From positions 868,001 through 932,000 of the forward strand of contig NZ_BPRC01000001.1 of assembly GCF_022179725.1 (NCBI RefSeq): a DNA stretch of 64,000 nucleotides, in the 5' to 3' direction. The notes beneath the pieces were generated by a model that worked only from the letters and a program-made list of their open reading frames with translations, ran no database searches and had not been told where the DNA came from. The position numbers and the translations under genes were made by a program. Within the stretch, counting starts at the first letter, position 1. Every line of letters begins with the position of its first letter. The stretch comes from Methylorubrum aminovorans (GTDB taxonomy: Bacteria > Pseudomonadota > Alphaproteobacteria > Rhizobiales > Beijerinckiaceae). Shown here piece by piece: positions 8,620 to 18,773 of this stretch.

Positions 8620-8847
8620 ATGCGCTCCTTCCCCGCCCGCCTCCTCTCGGGCCTTCTCTCCGTGGCCGCCGGCTTGGCCGCCTGCCAAACGCAGACGGCG
8701 CCGATGGCACCGCCGGTCGAGGCGGTCGCCGAACTGCCCGCCGTTCCGCCCCCTGCCGCCGGGACCGGAGCGGGACGCGGCCTGGATGAAGCACGCGCCG
8801 CACGCGCCTCTCGATCCCACCCTATGGTCAAAACCCAATCAGCTTGA
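8620..8847 (+). CDS. Short lipoprotein-like N terminus, probable remnant of a split L,D-transpeptidase gene
   Basis: 75 aa. The N terminus is a lipoprotein signal (MRSFPARLLSGLLSVAAG followed by the lipobox LAAC, cysteine at residue 22), then a Pro/Ala-rich linker (APMAPPVEAVAELPAVPPPAA). After about residue 50 the sequence becomes arginine/alanine-rich without a recognisable fold and stops. A transpeptidase C-terminal fragment in the same direction lies at 9320-9463, and base composition drops between the two. I infer that this is the 5' end of an ErfK/YbiS-type gene interrupted after the linker. It could instead be an independent small lipoprotein. Confidence 0.5.
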   Translation: MRSFPARLLSGLLSVAAGLAACQTQTAPMAPPVEAVAELPAVPPPAAGTGAGRGLDEARAARASRSHPMVKTQSA

Positions 8848-8897
8848 CCGCACAGAAGGCTGCTGAGGGTGGTTTCCGGACGGTCGGCTTTCAGGCG

Positions 8898-9191
8898 ATG
8901 ATGTGGGAAAGCCGACATCGAATGGAGGCGGACCCATTGAAAATCGTCAGGACGTTGGAAACGATAGAAACTGACTCACCCATGCACCCGGTCAGGAGGG
9001 TCGTTGTTGTTGAGCGGAACGATGGCTTTTACTGCCACGCACAGCAATATTACTTCCGATCGGAATATGAAGGGGAGCTCATTTCGGAGGGTTGGCACAC
9101 CATCTCGTTCGACGGTATCTATGAAACGCCTGAGATGGCTGAGATCGAAGGAAGAGCTTCATTTGCAGGCTGCTATGGCGTCGAGTATTGA
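8898..9191 (+). CDS. Hypothetical protein in a lower-GC patch
   Basis: 97 aa from the ATG at 8898; the frame is open from a TTG at 8844 that overlaps the previous stop codon, giving 115 aa. No recognised domain. The core RRVVVVERNDGFYCHAQQYYF, then WHTISFDGIYETPEMAEIEGRA has the look of the small alphaproteobacterial family with a W-x-GiYxSxxxAExEA ending (weak resemblance only). Codon use is clearly less GC-biased than in its neighbours. It lies between the two halves of the presumed split L,D-transpeptidase gene, which suggests it was acquired with the insertion. Confidence 0.5.
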   Translation: MMWESRHRMEADPLKIVRTLETIETDSPMHPVRRVVVVERNDGFYCHAQQYYFRSEYEGELISEGWHTISFDGIYETPEMAEIEGRASFAGCYGVEY

Positions 9192-9319
9192 AGATATATT
9201 CTTTTTCTGTCCGCTATTCGGCTCGTTCAGCAACCATGCTGACGGCAACTTTGGGTCGGAAGAGGCTCCTCATACGGTCAAGCTGATTAGGTTCTAATCC
9301 GAGCCCGTATCCCGGTCGA

Positions 9320-9463
9320 TTTCACGACGCGCAAGACCGCATCCACGGCGCCAACGAGCCGGAGACGATCGGGCAGGCGGTCTCCTCGCGCTGCCCTCGC
9401 ATGCTCAACGACGTGATGGACCTCTACGCGCGTGCCGGGGGGAAAAGGGTCGTGGTGCGATGA
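9320..9463 (+). pseudogene. C-terminal fragment of an L,D-transpeptidase (YkuD/ErfK family)
   Basis: Reading this frame gives about 47 residues ending in a TGA at 9461. They include DRIHGANEPETIGQAVSS, then RCPRMLNDVMDLYARAGGKRVVVR, matching the YkuD active-site block (HGTNEP.TIG..VSSGCIRM.N.DV.DLY). The catalytic His and Cys are present, but the usual SSGCIRM reads SSRCPRM. No start codon or N-terminal catalytic half precedes it; the upstream 450 bases are lower-GC and code for something else. A decayed remnant of a peptidoglycan cross-linking enzyme. Confidence 0.72.
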
Positions 9464-9498
9464 AGAGAGTCTTACTTTCGACCGGCAAGATTTCCGAA

Positions 9499-9540
9499 AG
9501 GCTCAATCGTGAGCCTACGTTTACCTGAACACGGGTTCAG
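9499..9540. repeat. Two tandem short hairpins after the transpeptidase fragment
   Basis: AGGCTCA-ATCG-TGAGCCT (9499-9516) is a perfect 7-bp stem with a 4-base loop. CTGAAC-ACGG-GTTCAG (9525-9540) is a perfect 6-bp stem with a 4-base loop, 8 bases further on. No T-run follows either. They sit between the transpeptidase remnant and the gene at 9636 and could act as a factor-assisted terminator or a 5' UTR structure. Confidence 0.45.
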
Positions 9541-9635
9541 ATTTGGCCATTAACCTCTTCGAGCGTTGTCGGTCCGTATTGTCAGCACAGACACGGACAA
9601 ACACCGGCGACATCAGGCCGGGGAGGCATCAAACC

Positions 9636-10094
9636 ATGACCAACACTGCGCTTGAACTGTTCTGCACCCGCATCGTCGATGCCGGCCGGCTGACCCAGGA
9701 CGACGTTCGCGAACTCGCCCGCGAGATCCTCCCCGACGGCATCATGGGCCGCGAAGAGGCCGACCTCCTGCTGGCGCTGGACCGCGCCGTCGCCGACATT
9801 CACGAGGGCTTCGCGGCCTTCGTCACGGCGGAGGTCGTGAACTTCGCCGTCTACGGCGAGCGCCCCACCGGCATCATCACCCGCGAGATGTCCGCCTGGC
9901 TCTCCGCCTCCATCGCCGGCCGCAAGGGCCCGACCGCTCTGGGCAGCCGCATCGCCATGGAGATCGTGCGCGAGGCCGAGACCAGCGACGAAACGCTGAT
10001 CGCCTTCGCCCTCAAGGCCAAGAGTGCTCTGGCCAAGGGCTCGGCTGCCAACACCGCCGAGTGCCGCACCGGTGGTCTGTCCTGCGCTGCATGA
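9636..10094 (+). CDS. Conserved-looking hypothetical protein
   Basis: 152 aa from an ATG preceded by a strong GGGGAGG site (9620-9626). No signal peptide or membrane segment. The N-terminal half (DAGRLTQDDVRELAREILPDG and IMGREEADLLLALDRAV) resembles a pair of acidic helical motifs and is faintly TerB/EF-hand-like, but no diagnostic loop is present, so no function is assigned. The C terminus has two cysteines (ECRTGGLSCAA). Codon use is typical of the host, unlike the patch just upstream. Confidence 0.75.
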   Translation: MTNTALELFCTRIVDAGRLTQDDVRELAREILPDGIMGREEADLLLALDRAVADIHEGFAAFVTAEVVNFAVYGERPTGIITREMSAWLSASIAGRKGPTALGSRIAMEIVREAETSDETLIAFALKAKSALAKGSAANTAECRTGGLSCAA

Positions 10095-10321
10095 TGAATT
10101 CAGTTTTAAGACCCAATGCACCTGGGATCGCGGCTCCGCCGCCAGCATCCGAGCACTGTCGAAATTCGAATTGAGAGTGGCTCAATCGAATTTCACCGAA
10201 GCTGGCCTTTTGGGCGAGGCGGCACAGCTTCCCCCACCCGCGCAACTGCTTTATCGGGATGCGTTCGGGCTTGCCTTCGGGAGGGGCGGGCCGAGACAGT
10301 CTCCCTCAAGAAGCGGCTGCG

Positions 10322-12325
<2,004 letters not shown>

Positions 12326-12499
12326 TCGACGGAACGCCCCTGCCGGCCTGGGCGAAGCGGTCGAGGGCGCGACGGTCGAAGGCTCGTCCAGACCGTTTCG
12401 CCCTCCGCTATCGTTCGGGCCGAAGCCTCGCGACGAGTGAGGACGGATCACCCGAGGCCCCGAACACGCCGGCCGACGCTCCCATCCGCGCCGAGAGCC

Positions 12500-12931
12500 A
12501 TGCCCCTCTACTTCGCCTACGGCGCCAACATGGATGCCGCCGCCATGGCCCAGCGCTGCCCGGCCTCGCGGCTGATCGGGCGCGGGCGACTGCCGCGGCA
12601 CCGCTTCATCATCATGCGGGAGGGCTGGGCCTCCGTGGTGCGCGCGCCCGGCGCGACCGTGTGGGGCGTGCTCTGGGAGCTGGCGCTCTCGGACGTGCCG
12701 GCGCTGGACCGCTACGAGGGCGTGGCGGGCGGCCTCTACGTGAAGGCCTATCAGCCGATCGTCACCGAGGAGGGCACGAAGCGCGCCCTGATCTATCTCG
12801 GCCGCAGCGGAACGGGCGGCCTGCCGCGTCCCGGCTACCTCGAAGCCGTGCTCGCGGCCGGCCAGGCGGCCCAATTGCCCGGTCCCTATCTTCAGGAGAT
12901 CCGCGGCTGGCAGCGCAGGGCTCCGGCCTGA
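12500..12931 (+). CDS. Gamma-glutamylcyclotransferase-like (AIG2/GGCT fold) protein
   Basis: 143 aa. The N terminus PLYFAYGANMD is the YGSN-type substrate loop of the GGCT fold, and the motif ALDRYEGVAGGLYVK carries the catalytic-type glutamate (DxYEG). Family members release 5-oxoproline from gamma-glutamyl peptides or act as tunable small-molecule cyclotransferases. Which substrate is used here cannot be told. The ATG at 12500 is chosen because it begins the conserved strand. The acylphosphatase gene follows about 95 bases downstream on the same strand. Confidence 0.85.
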   Translation: MPLYFAYGANMDAAAMAQRCPASRLIGRGRLPRHRFIIMREGWASVVRAPGATVWGVLWELALSDVPALDRYEGVAGGLYVKAYQPIVTEEGTKRALIYLGRSGTGGLPRPGYLEAVLAAGQAAQLPGPYLQEIRGWQRRAPA

Positions 12932-13025
12932 TCGGGTGGCGGCGTACGCCCCGTCGAGCCCGCATGGTATCATCGACGATCATCGTCGGCTGACCGCCGA
13001 TCGCAATCCGCGAGATCCTGCCGCC

Positions 13026-13310
13026 TTGAGCACCGACAGCAAGACCATCCGCATCGTGATCCGCGGTCGCGTCCAGGGCGTGTCCTACCGCGCCTGGACC
13101 CGCAAGCAGGCCGAACGGCACGGCGTTGCGGGCTGGGTCCGCAATCGGCCCGACCGCACCGTCGAGGCTTTGTTCACCGGCCCGGTCGAGGCGGTCGAGG
13201 CGTTGCTCGCCGCGTGCCGGCGCGGCCCGTTCGCGGCCCGCGTCGACGGCATCGACGTCAGCGACGAGGCCGAGCCCGCCTCGATCACGGGTTTCGAGAT
13301 CCGCACGTAG
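13026..13310 (+). CDS. acyP: Acylphosphatase
   Basis: 94 aa, the standard acylphosphatase size. The signature IVIRGRVQGVSYRAWTRKQA contains the catalytic arginine (GRVQGVSYR), and GWVRNRPDRTVEALFTG holds the catalytic asparagine block. It hydrolyses carboxyl-phosphate bonds such as those in acetyl or carbamoyl phosphate. The start is a TTG (TTG AGC ACC GAC) because no ATG lies near and it gives the normal length; an upstream in-frame GTG would add 30 residues without family sequence. Confidence 0.93.
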   Translation: MSTDSKTIRIVIRGRVQGVSYRAWTRKQAERHGVAGWVRNRPDRTVEALFTGPVEAVEALLAACRRGPFAARVDGIDVSDEAEPASITGFEIRT

Positions 13311-13411
13311 AAACCGCGAGGGCTTGCCGGGCGTGCCTCCGGCCTGTAGCCGCCGGGGCAGCGCACCGACCCGGACCGGCCAGACGACCTCGCGATGACG
13401 ACGCCCTGACC

Positions 13412-14125
13412 ATGTGGGACCTCCACGCCTTTTCCCCGCTCGACTTCGCGGCGCTCGTCTTCTTCGTGGCCGCCTGGGCGGGCTACAGCATCGCGGTGGC
13501 GCGGCGGCGGGGCGACCGGCTGAGCCTCAGCCAGATCATGAACCGCCAGCGACGCAACTGGGCGGTCCAGATGATCGCCCGCGACAACCGCGTCGTCGAC
13601 ACGACGATCAACGCATCACTGCAGAACGGCACCGCCTTCTTCGCCTCGACCTCGCTGATCGCGCTCGGCTCGGTGCTGACGCTCTCGCGCTCCAGCGACG
13701 ACGTGCTGAACCTGTTCTCGGCGCTCCCCTTCGGCACCGTGACCACCCGGCAAACCTGGGAGATCAAGGTCGCCGGACTGGCGGTGGTGTTCGTCTACGC
13801 CTTCTTCAAATTCGCCTGGGCCTACCGGCTGTTTAATTACGGCGCGATCCTGATCGGCGCGGTGCCGCCCAAGGGCTCGGGCGCGCCCGAGGCCGAGATG
13901 CGGCGCGCCGCCGAGCGGGCCGGGGCGATGAACGTCGCGGCAGGCTCGCATTTCGCGAAAGGACAGCGTGCCTTCCTGTTCGCACTGGCCTATCTCGGCT
14001 GGTTCGTGAGCGCGCCGGTGCTGATGCTGGCCACCGCCAGCGTGGTCTGGGTGATGTGGCGGCGGCAGTTCGCCTCGCCGATCCGCGCCGCGCTGCTCGC
14101 CGAGGAGGATTCCCATGGCCGATGA
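13412..14125 (+). CDS. DUF599-family inner-membrane protein
   Basis: 237 aa. Membrane segments lie near residues 8-28, 72-92, 117-135, 144-152 and 190-220. QIMNRQRRNWAVQMIARDNRVVDTTINASLQNGTAFFASTSLI is the strongly conserved DUF599 core. Function of the family is unknown. The ATG at 13412 gives the short N terminus typical of the family. The next gene overlaps its 3' end by 11 bases, so the two are likely translated together. Confidence 0.88.
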   Translation: MWDLHAFSPLDFAALVFFVAAWAGYSIAVARRRGDRLSLSQIMNRQRRNWAVQMIARDNRVVDTTINASLQNGTAFFASTSLIALGSVLTLSRSSDDVLNLFSALPFGTVTTRQTWEIKVAGLAVVFVYAFFKFAWAYRLFNYGAILIGAVPPKGSGAPEAEMRRAAERAGAMNVAAGSHFAKGQRAFLFALAYLGWFVSAPVLMLATASVVWVMWRRQFASPIRAALLAEEDSHGR

Positions 14126-14378
14126 AGCCGCAATCGAAGAGACGATGCTGCGGCTCGTGAGCGAGCGCGGGGCCGACAAGACCTGCTGCCCCTCCGAGGT
14201 CGCCCGCGCGCTCGGCGGTCCGCATCCGGACGGCTGGGGGCCGCTGATGCAGCCGGTGCGGCGCGTTGCCGTGCGGCTGACGAAGCAGGGCCGGGTGCAG
14301 ATCCTTCGGAAGGGCAAGCCCGTGGCCGACCCCGACGACTTCCGCGGGATCTACCGTCTGAGCCTGCCGCGGGCGTGA
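14115..14378 (+). CDS. DUF3253-domain small protein
   Basis: 87 aa. It has the winged-helix-like DUF3253 pattern: an N-terminal helix, the cysteine-containing block GADKTCCPSEVARALGG, W-x-PLMQPVRRVAVRLTKQGRVQILRKGKPV, and an ending FRGIYRLSLP. Its start overlaps the DUF599 gene by 11 bases, indicating translational coupling. The conserved PSEVAR segment suggests nucleic-acid binding, but this is not demonstrated. Confidence 0.85.
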   Translation: MADEAAIEETMLRLVSERGADKTCCPSEVARALGGPHPDGWGPLMQPVRRVAVRLTKQGRVQILRKGKPVADPDDFRGIYRLSLPRA

Positions 14379-14385
14379 CGGCGGC

Positions 14386-15183
14386 TCACGGCTTCGGTAT
14401 CACCGCGTCGGTGTAGCCGGCGAGCTTGTAGGCCAGCATCCCGATCCACTCCTTCACGCCGATGTCGAGTTCGCCCAGGCCGGTCGAGGCGAAGCTCGCG
14501 AAACGGTACGCGTCGCGCGGCCAGTTGGTACGGTAATCGACCGGATAGGCGGTGACGTCGAACCCGGCCTTGCGGAAGCAGCCGATCGAGCGCGGCATGT
14601 GCCAGGCGGATGTGACGAGGAGCCAGCGCTCGCCCGGCTTCGGCTGCACCATGCGGGCCGAAAATACCGCGTTCTCGCGCGTGTTGCGCGATTGCTGCTC
14701 GAGGATCAGGCGGTTGCGCGGCACGCCGAGCGTGTCGGCGTAGCGGCTGACGATCTCGGCCTCGGAGACGGCGTCCTCGCGGGTGCTGCCGGCACCGCCG
14801 GAGAAGACGAGGCGCGCCTGCGGGTAGCGCCGGGCGAGATCACCCAGCGCGATGGCGCGCTCGCCGGCTTCGTTGACGGTGATCTGGTCACGGCCGATCG
14901 AGGTATCGGCCTCGACCGTCCCCCCGAGGACGATGATGCCGGTGACCGGCGTCCCGTCGTCGGCGAAGGCGGGGAAGCGATTTTCCAGCGGCGCCAGCGT
15001 CCAGGCCGAGAGCGGCGAGAGCCCGGCGACGAAGAGCCCGACGAAGCCGGCAATTGCGAGAACCCGCCCGATTCCGCGGCCGAACTCGGTGAAGAGCAGC
15101 AGGCAGCCGACAAGCCCGAGCAAAATCAGGAAATTCGACGGCGTGAGGACGAAGAAGATCAGCTTCGAGAGCGGGAAGAACAT
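14386..15183 (-). CDS. YdcF/ElyC-family DUF218 envelope protein
   Basis: 265 aa. Two N-terminal membrane helices (about residues 8-30 and 37-55) are followed by a DUF218 domain: GIIVLGGTVEADTS, ARLVFSGGAGS, EQQSRNTRENAVFSARM, LLVTSAWHMPRSIGCFRKAGF. In E. coli ElyC/SanA-type relatives act in envelope integrity and lipid-carrier metabolism. The ATG at 15183 gives the membrane start; an in-frame GTG 13 codons upstream is possible. It is 62 bases downstream of the glutathione S-transferase gene and may be the last gene of the epmA-epmB-gst unit. Confidence 0.86.
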   Translation of the reverse strand: MFFPLSKLIFFVLTPSNFLILLGLVGCLLLFTEFGRGIGRVLAIAGFVGLFVAGLSPLSAWTLAPLENRFPAFADDGTPVTGIIVLGGTVEADTSIGRDQITVNEAGERAIALGDLARRYPQARLVFSGGAGSTREDAVSEAEIVSRYADTLGVPRNRLILEQQSRNTRENAVFSARMVQPKPGERWLLVTSAWHMPRSIGCFRKAGFDVTAYPVDYRTNWPRDAYRFASFASTGLGELDIGVKEWIGMLAYKLAGYTDAVIPKP

Positions 15184-15245
15184 CGTCTTCTTTCGTCCAG
15201 AGTTCGGCACGGCTTCCGTCACGGGCTGACCTTCGCGGCGGCGCG

Positions 15246-15869
15246 TCAGGTGAGCGGCAGCGACAGAACCGCCGAGGAGGCGGGCCGTTGCGCCAGAGTG
15301 GCGAGCCAGCGGCGGATGTTCGGGCGCTCCTCCCGCTCCAGCGGGAGCTGGAACCAGCGATTCGCCGCGAGCCCGACGGCGATGTCGGCGATAGAGAAGT
15401 GCGCGCCTGCTACAAAGGGCGTGTCCGCGAGGTGCCGGTCGAGCAGGGCGGCGCAGCGCTCGGAATCCGTTCGCGACGCCTCGATCACGCGGGGGTCCTG
15501 CTTGTCGGGCGCGACGCGCACGAGTTGGAGGAAGGCGTCGCGCATCGCCGGGGTGAAGGCGGTGGCCTGCCAATCGAGCCACTGATCGATCAGCGCGCGG
15601 GCGCGCGGGGCTTCGGGCAGGGCGAGCGGTCCGCCGTGGGCATGGGCAAGGTAGCGCAGGATCGCGTTCGACTCCCACAGGACGAAGCCGTCCTCTTCGA
15701 GCGTCGGCACGAGGCCGTTGGGATTCATCGCGCGATAGGCGGCGTCGCCGACGATGCCGTGGGCGCCGCCCGCCTCGATATGCTCGTAGTTGAGCCCGAG
15801 TTCGTCGAGCGCCCAGAGCGCCTTCTGCACGTTTCCGGAGCTGGCCCGCCCCCACAGCTTCAGCGTCAT
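15246..15869 (-). CDS. Glutathione S-transferase family protein
   Basis: 207 aa. Thioredoxin-like N-terminal domain (MTLKLWGRASSGNVQKALWALDELG, with NPNGLVPTLEEDGFVLWESNAILRYLA as the glutathione-binding block around residues 50-80) plus an all-helical C-terminal domain (HFSIADIAVGLAANRW). A serine near residue 10-11 probably activates glutathione. Its ATG overlaps the epmB stop codon (ATGA), so it is translationally coupled to the EF-P modification genes, although no functional link is obvious. Confidence 0.93.
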   Translation of the reverse strand: MTLKLWGRASSGNVQKALWALDELGLNYEHIEAGGAHGIVGDAAYRAMNPNGLVPTLEEDGFVLWESNAILRYLAHAHGGPLALPEAPRARALIDQWLDWQATAFTPAMRDAFLQLVRVAPDKQDPRVIEASRTDSERCAALLDRHLADTPFVAGAHFSIADIAVGLAANRWFQLPLEREERPNIRRWLATLAQRPASSAVLSLPLT

Positions 15870-16942
15870 CCCTGGTCCTCGTCGGTGTTCTCGGGCGGAT
15901 AGGCGTGCACGGCCCCGCTCGGATCGGTCACCTGCCACGCGCCGTCCGATTCCTCCAGATAGCTCGGCCCGATGGGAACCTTGCCGTGGCCGCCGGGAAT
16001 GTCGAGCACGTAGAGCGGCTGGGCGAGGCCGGAGAGGCGCCCGCGCAGGTTTCGCATCAGCGCCTGCCCCTCGGGCAGTCCGGTGCGCAGATGGCCGGTG
16101 CCGGGCGCGAGGTCGCCGTGATGGAGGTAGTAGGGCTTGATCCGGTTCTCGACGAAGCGGCGCATCAGGCTCTCGAGCGTCTCCGCGTCGTCGTTGACGC
16201 CGCGGAGCAGCACGCTCTGGCTCACCATCGGAATGCCGGCATCGACCAGCCGGGCGATGGCTCCGCACGCGGCCGGCGTGAACTCGCGCGGATGGTTGGC
16301 GTGGAGCGCCACGAACACCGCGCCGGGAAAGTGTTTTAGCGCCGTGACCAACGCCTCGTCGACGCGGCGCGGCTCGACCACGGGGACACGGGTGTGGAAG
16401 CGCAGCACCCGCACATGCGGGATCGCGCCGAGCGCCTCGGTGATGGCCGCGAGCCGCCGCGGCGAGAGGGCGAAGGGATCGCCTCCCGTCACCACCACCT
16501 CCCAGATCTCGGGATGCCCGGCGATGTAGCGATAGGCGCCCGCCAGCTCCGCCTCACTGAGCGAGCCGTGGCCGGCGGGTCCGACGCGCTCGCGGCGGAA
16601 GCAGAACCGGCAATAGACCGGGCAGATGTGGAGCGGCTTGAGCAGAACCCGGTCGGGATAGCGGTGGACGATGCCGGGCACCGGCGCATGCGCGTCGTCG
16701 CCGATCGGATCGGCGCGCTCTTCCGGCCGCGTCTCGATTTCCTCCGCGCGCGGCACGAACTGGCGGGCAATCGGGTCGTCGGGGTCGTCCCGGTCGATCA
16801 GTTCGGCCATGTCGGCCGTCACCGAGACCGCGTAGCGCGCCGCGACTCGCTCCAGAGCGGGGAGGGCGGCCGCCTCCACCAGCCCGGCACGGGCGAGCGC
16901 GGCCGTGCTCTTCAGTGCAAGACTCACCGTGTCACCACTCAC
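15866..16942 (-). CDS. epmB: EF-P beta-lysylation protein EpmB (lysine 2,3-aminomutase family)
   Basis: 358 aa from a GTG that overlaps the epmA stop (GTGA); a second GTG 15 bases inside (16927) is the alternative start. Radical-SAM cluster motif ICPVYCRFCFRRE (CxxxCxxC), the VVVTGGDPFALSPRRL motif, a C-terminal PLP-lysine region (LYVLDIPGGHGKVPIG) and HHGDLAPGTGH are typical of KamA/EpmB. At 358 aa it is shorter than catabolic lysine 2,3-aminomutases. It is expected to convert (S)-alpha-lysine to (R)-beta-lysine for EF-P. Adjacency to epmA and efp strongly supports the call. Confidence 0.93.
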   Translation of the reverse strand: MSGDTVSLALKSTAALARAGLVEAAALPALERVAARYAVSVTADMAELIDRDDPDDPIARQFVPRAEEIETRPEERADPIGDDAHAPVPGIVHRYPDRVLLKPLHICPVYCRFCFRRERVGPAGHGSLSEAELAGAYRYIAGHPEIWEVVVTGGDPFALSPRRLAAITEALGAIPHVRVLRFHTRVPVVEPRRVDEALVTALKHFPGAVFVALHANHPREFTPAACGAIARLVDAGIPMVSQSVLLRGVNDDAETLESLMRRFVENRIKPYYLHHGDLAPGTGHLRTGLPEGQALMRNLRGRLSGLAQPLYVLDIPGGHGKVPIGPSYLEESDGAWQVTDPSGAVHAYPPENTDEDQG

Positions 16943-17997
16943 CGGGTTCTGCCCCGGGCGACCGGGGTCCAGATCACGTCGTCGATGCGCGGCGCACCGG
17001 TGGCCAGCATCACCAACCGGTCGAAGCCCAGCGCGATGCCGCTGGCCTCGGGCATCACGGCGAGCGCCTCCAGAAACTCCTCGTCGATAGGGTAGCGCTC
17101 GCCGTAGATGCGGGCCTTTTCCGCCATCTCCGCCTCGAAGCGGCGGCGCTGCTCGGCCGGGTCGGTGAGTTCGCCGAAGGCATTGGCGAGTTCGACGCCG
17201 CAGGCATAGAGTTCGAACCGTTCGGCGACGCGCGGGTCGCGCGGGCTCGGCCGGGCGAGCGCCGCCTCGCTCACCGGATACTCGCACAGCACCGTCGGGC
17301 GTCCCTGCCCGAGATGCGGCTCGATCAGCCCGACGAGGACGCGGCTGAACAGGTCGGCCCAGCTGTCGTCCGGCGCCACCCGAAGGCCGCGGGTCATCAC
17401 CGCGTCGGCGAGCCTGTCGCGGTCGGTGGCGCCGTCGGGCGCGACCGTGGCGAGGAGATCGATGGCCGCAAAGCGCTGGAACGCCTCGGCCAGGGTCAGC
17501 CGCTCGAAGGGCGCGAACGGATCCGCCTCGCGCCCGCGGAAGGTCAGGCGCCGGGCGCCCGCACTCTCGGCGGCGAGCGCCAGCAGGGCGGCACAATCCG
17601 CCATCAGCGCGTCGTAGTCCTCGCCCGCCCGGTACCATTCGAGCATGGTGAATTCGGGATGGTGCAGCGCGCCGCGCTCGCGGTTGCGGAAGACGTGTGC
17701 GAGGCTGAACAGGCGCGGCTCGCCCGCCGCCAGAAGCTTCTTGCAGGCGAATTCCGGCGAGGTGTGGAGGTAGAGCGGCTCGCGCCCGCCATCGGGCAGG
17801 ATCGCCTCGGTGGCGAAGGCCGAGAGATGCGCCTCGTTGCCCGGCGAGACTTGCAGCGCGGCGGCTTCCACCTCCACGAAATCGCGGCTCGCGAACCACG
17901 CGCGGATTTCCGCGAGGATGCGGTTGCGGGTCAGCAGCAGCGGCCGGCGATCCGCGTGGAGGCCGGAATGCCACCAGGGCGAAGACTCGTGACTCAC
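16939..17997 (-). CDS. epmA: EF-P lysine ligase EpmA (GenX/PoxA)
   Basis: 352 aa. Class II lysyl-tRNA synthetase catalytic core without the N-terminal anticodon-binding domain, which is the EpmA architecture. Motif 2 FRNRERGALHHPEFTMLEWYRAG and motif 3 SGIALGFDRLVMLATG are intact; YLHTSPEFACKKLLAAGEPRLFSLAHVF is also typical. It activates (beta-)lysine and attaches it to EF-P. The start is GTG (VSHESSPWW). It is divergent from efp across a 123-base intergenic region and overlaps epmB by 4 bases. Confidence 0.94.
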   Translation of the reverse strand: MSHESSPWWHSGLHADRRPLLLTRNRILAEIRAWFASRDFVEVEAAALQVSPGNEAHLSAFATEAILPDGGREPLYLHTSPEFACKKLLAAGEPRLFSLAHVFRNRERGALHHPEFTMLEWYRAGEDYDALMADCAALLALAAESAGARRLTFRGREADPFAPFERLTLAEAFQRFAAIDLLATVAPDGATDRDRLADAVMTRGLRVAPDDSWADLFSRVLVGLIEPHLGQGRPTVLCEYPVSEAALARPSPRDPRVAERFELYACGVELANAFGELTDPAEQRRRFEAEMAEKARIYGERYPIDEEFLEALAVMPEASGIALGFDRLVMLATGAPRIDDVIWTPVARGRTR

Positions 17998-18120
17998 GCG
18001 AAAACAGCCTCCGGCTGGCAACCGAACCGCGGATAGGGTAGGGCCTCGCGGATGATTCCGCTCACCCGGCCGAGACGCCGGTGAAGAGCCGCCGTTCTCG
18101 TCCAGCCAAGGTCCACGCTC

Positions 18121-18687
18121 GTGAAAGTGATTGCCAGTACCCTTCGCAAGGGCAACGTCGTCGATAAGGACGGCAAGCTCTACGTCATCCTGACGGCTGA
18201 GAACATCCATCCCGGCAAGGGTACGCCGGTGACGCAGCTCGACATGCGCCGCATCACCGACGGCGTGAAGGTCTCCGAGCGCTACCGCACCACCGAGCAG
18301 GTCGAGCGCGCCTTCGTCGAGGATCGCGACCACACCTTCCTGTACCAGGACGGCGAGGGGTATCACTTCATGAACCCCGAGAGCTACGAGCAGATCGCCG
18401 TTCCGGCGGACGTCATCGGCGACTCCGCCCCCTATCTGCAGGAGGGCATGACCGTGTCCCTCTCGACCCATAACGGCGTGCCGCTGACCATCGAGCTGCC
18501 GCAGCGCATGACCTTCGAGATTGTCGAGACCGAGCCGGTCACCAAGGGCCAGACGGCCTCCTCGTCCTACAAGCCGGCGCTCCTGTCGAACGGCGTGAAG
18601 ACCTCGGTGCCGCCCCACATCACCACCGGCACCCGCGTCGTCATCATGACGGCCGACGGCTCCTACGTTGAGCGTGCGAAGGACTGA
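18121..18687 (+). CDS. efp: Elongation factor P
   Basis: 188 aa, GTG start. Three OB/KOW-type domains; the loop NIHPGKGTP places the modifiable lysine at residue 33, the site beta-lysylated by EpmA/EpmB in other bacteria. EF-P relieves ribosome stalling at polyproline stretches. C-terminal signature [19 protein letters not shown]. It is encoded divergently from the epmA-epmB pair and is followed by an inverted-repeat terminator at 18697-18757. Confidence 0.98.
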   Translation: MKVIASTLRKGNVVDKDGKLYVILTAENIHPGKGTPVTQLDMRRITDGVKVSERYRTTEQVERAFVEDRDHTFLYQDGEGYHFMNPESYEQIAVPADVIGDSAPYLQEGMTVSLSTHNGVPLTIELPQRMTFEIVETEPVTKGQTASSSYKPALLSNGVKTSVPPHITTGTRVVIMTADGSYVERAKD

Positions 18688-18696
18688 GAGCGCCTG

Positions 18697-18757
18697 ACAA
18701 AACTCCCGGTCACCGACCGTTCTCGCTCTGGCGAGGACAGCGCAGCGGGAGTTTTGT
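18697..18757. terminator. Bidirectional intrinsic-type terminator between efp and the DUF1624 gene
   Basis: ACAAAACTCCCG (18697-18708) pairs perfectly over 12 bases with CGGGAGTTTTGT (18746-18757). The intervening 37 bases contain a smaller stem. The A/T ends of the stem give a TTTT on the plus strand and likewise on the minus strand, suitable for terminating both convergent genes. Confidence 0.7.
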
Positions 18758-18773
18758 GAGAGACACGAAGTCC

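Noticed and set aside
9270-9330. Possible tRNA T-arm (AGGTTCTAATCC) hinting at an integration site
   Set aside because: No acceptor, D or anticodon arms can be drawn around it, and the T-stem does not pair.
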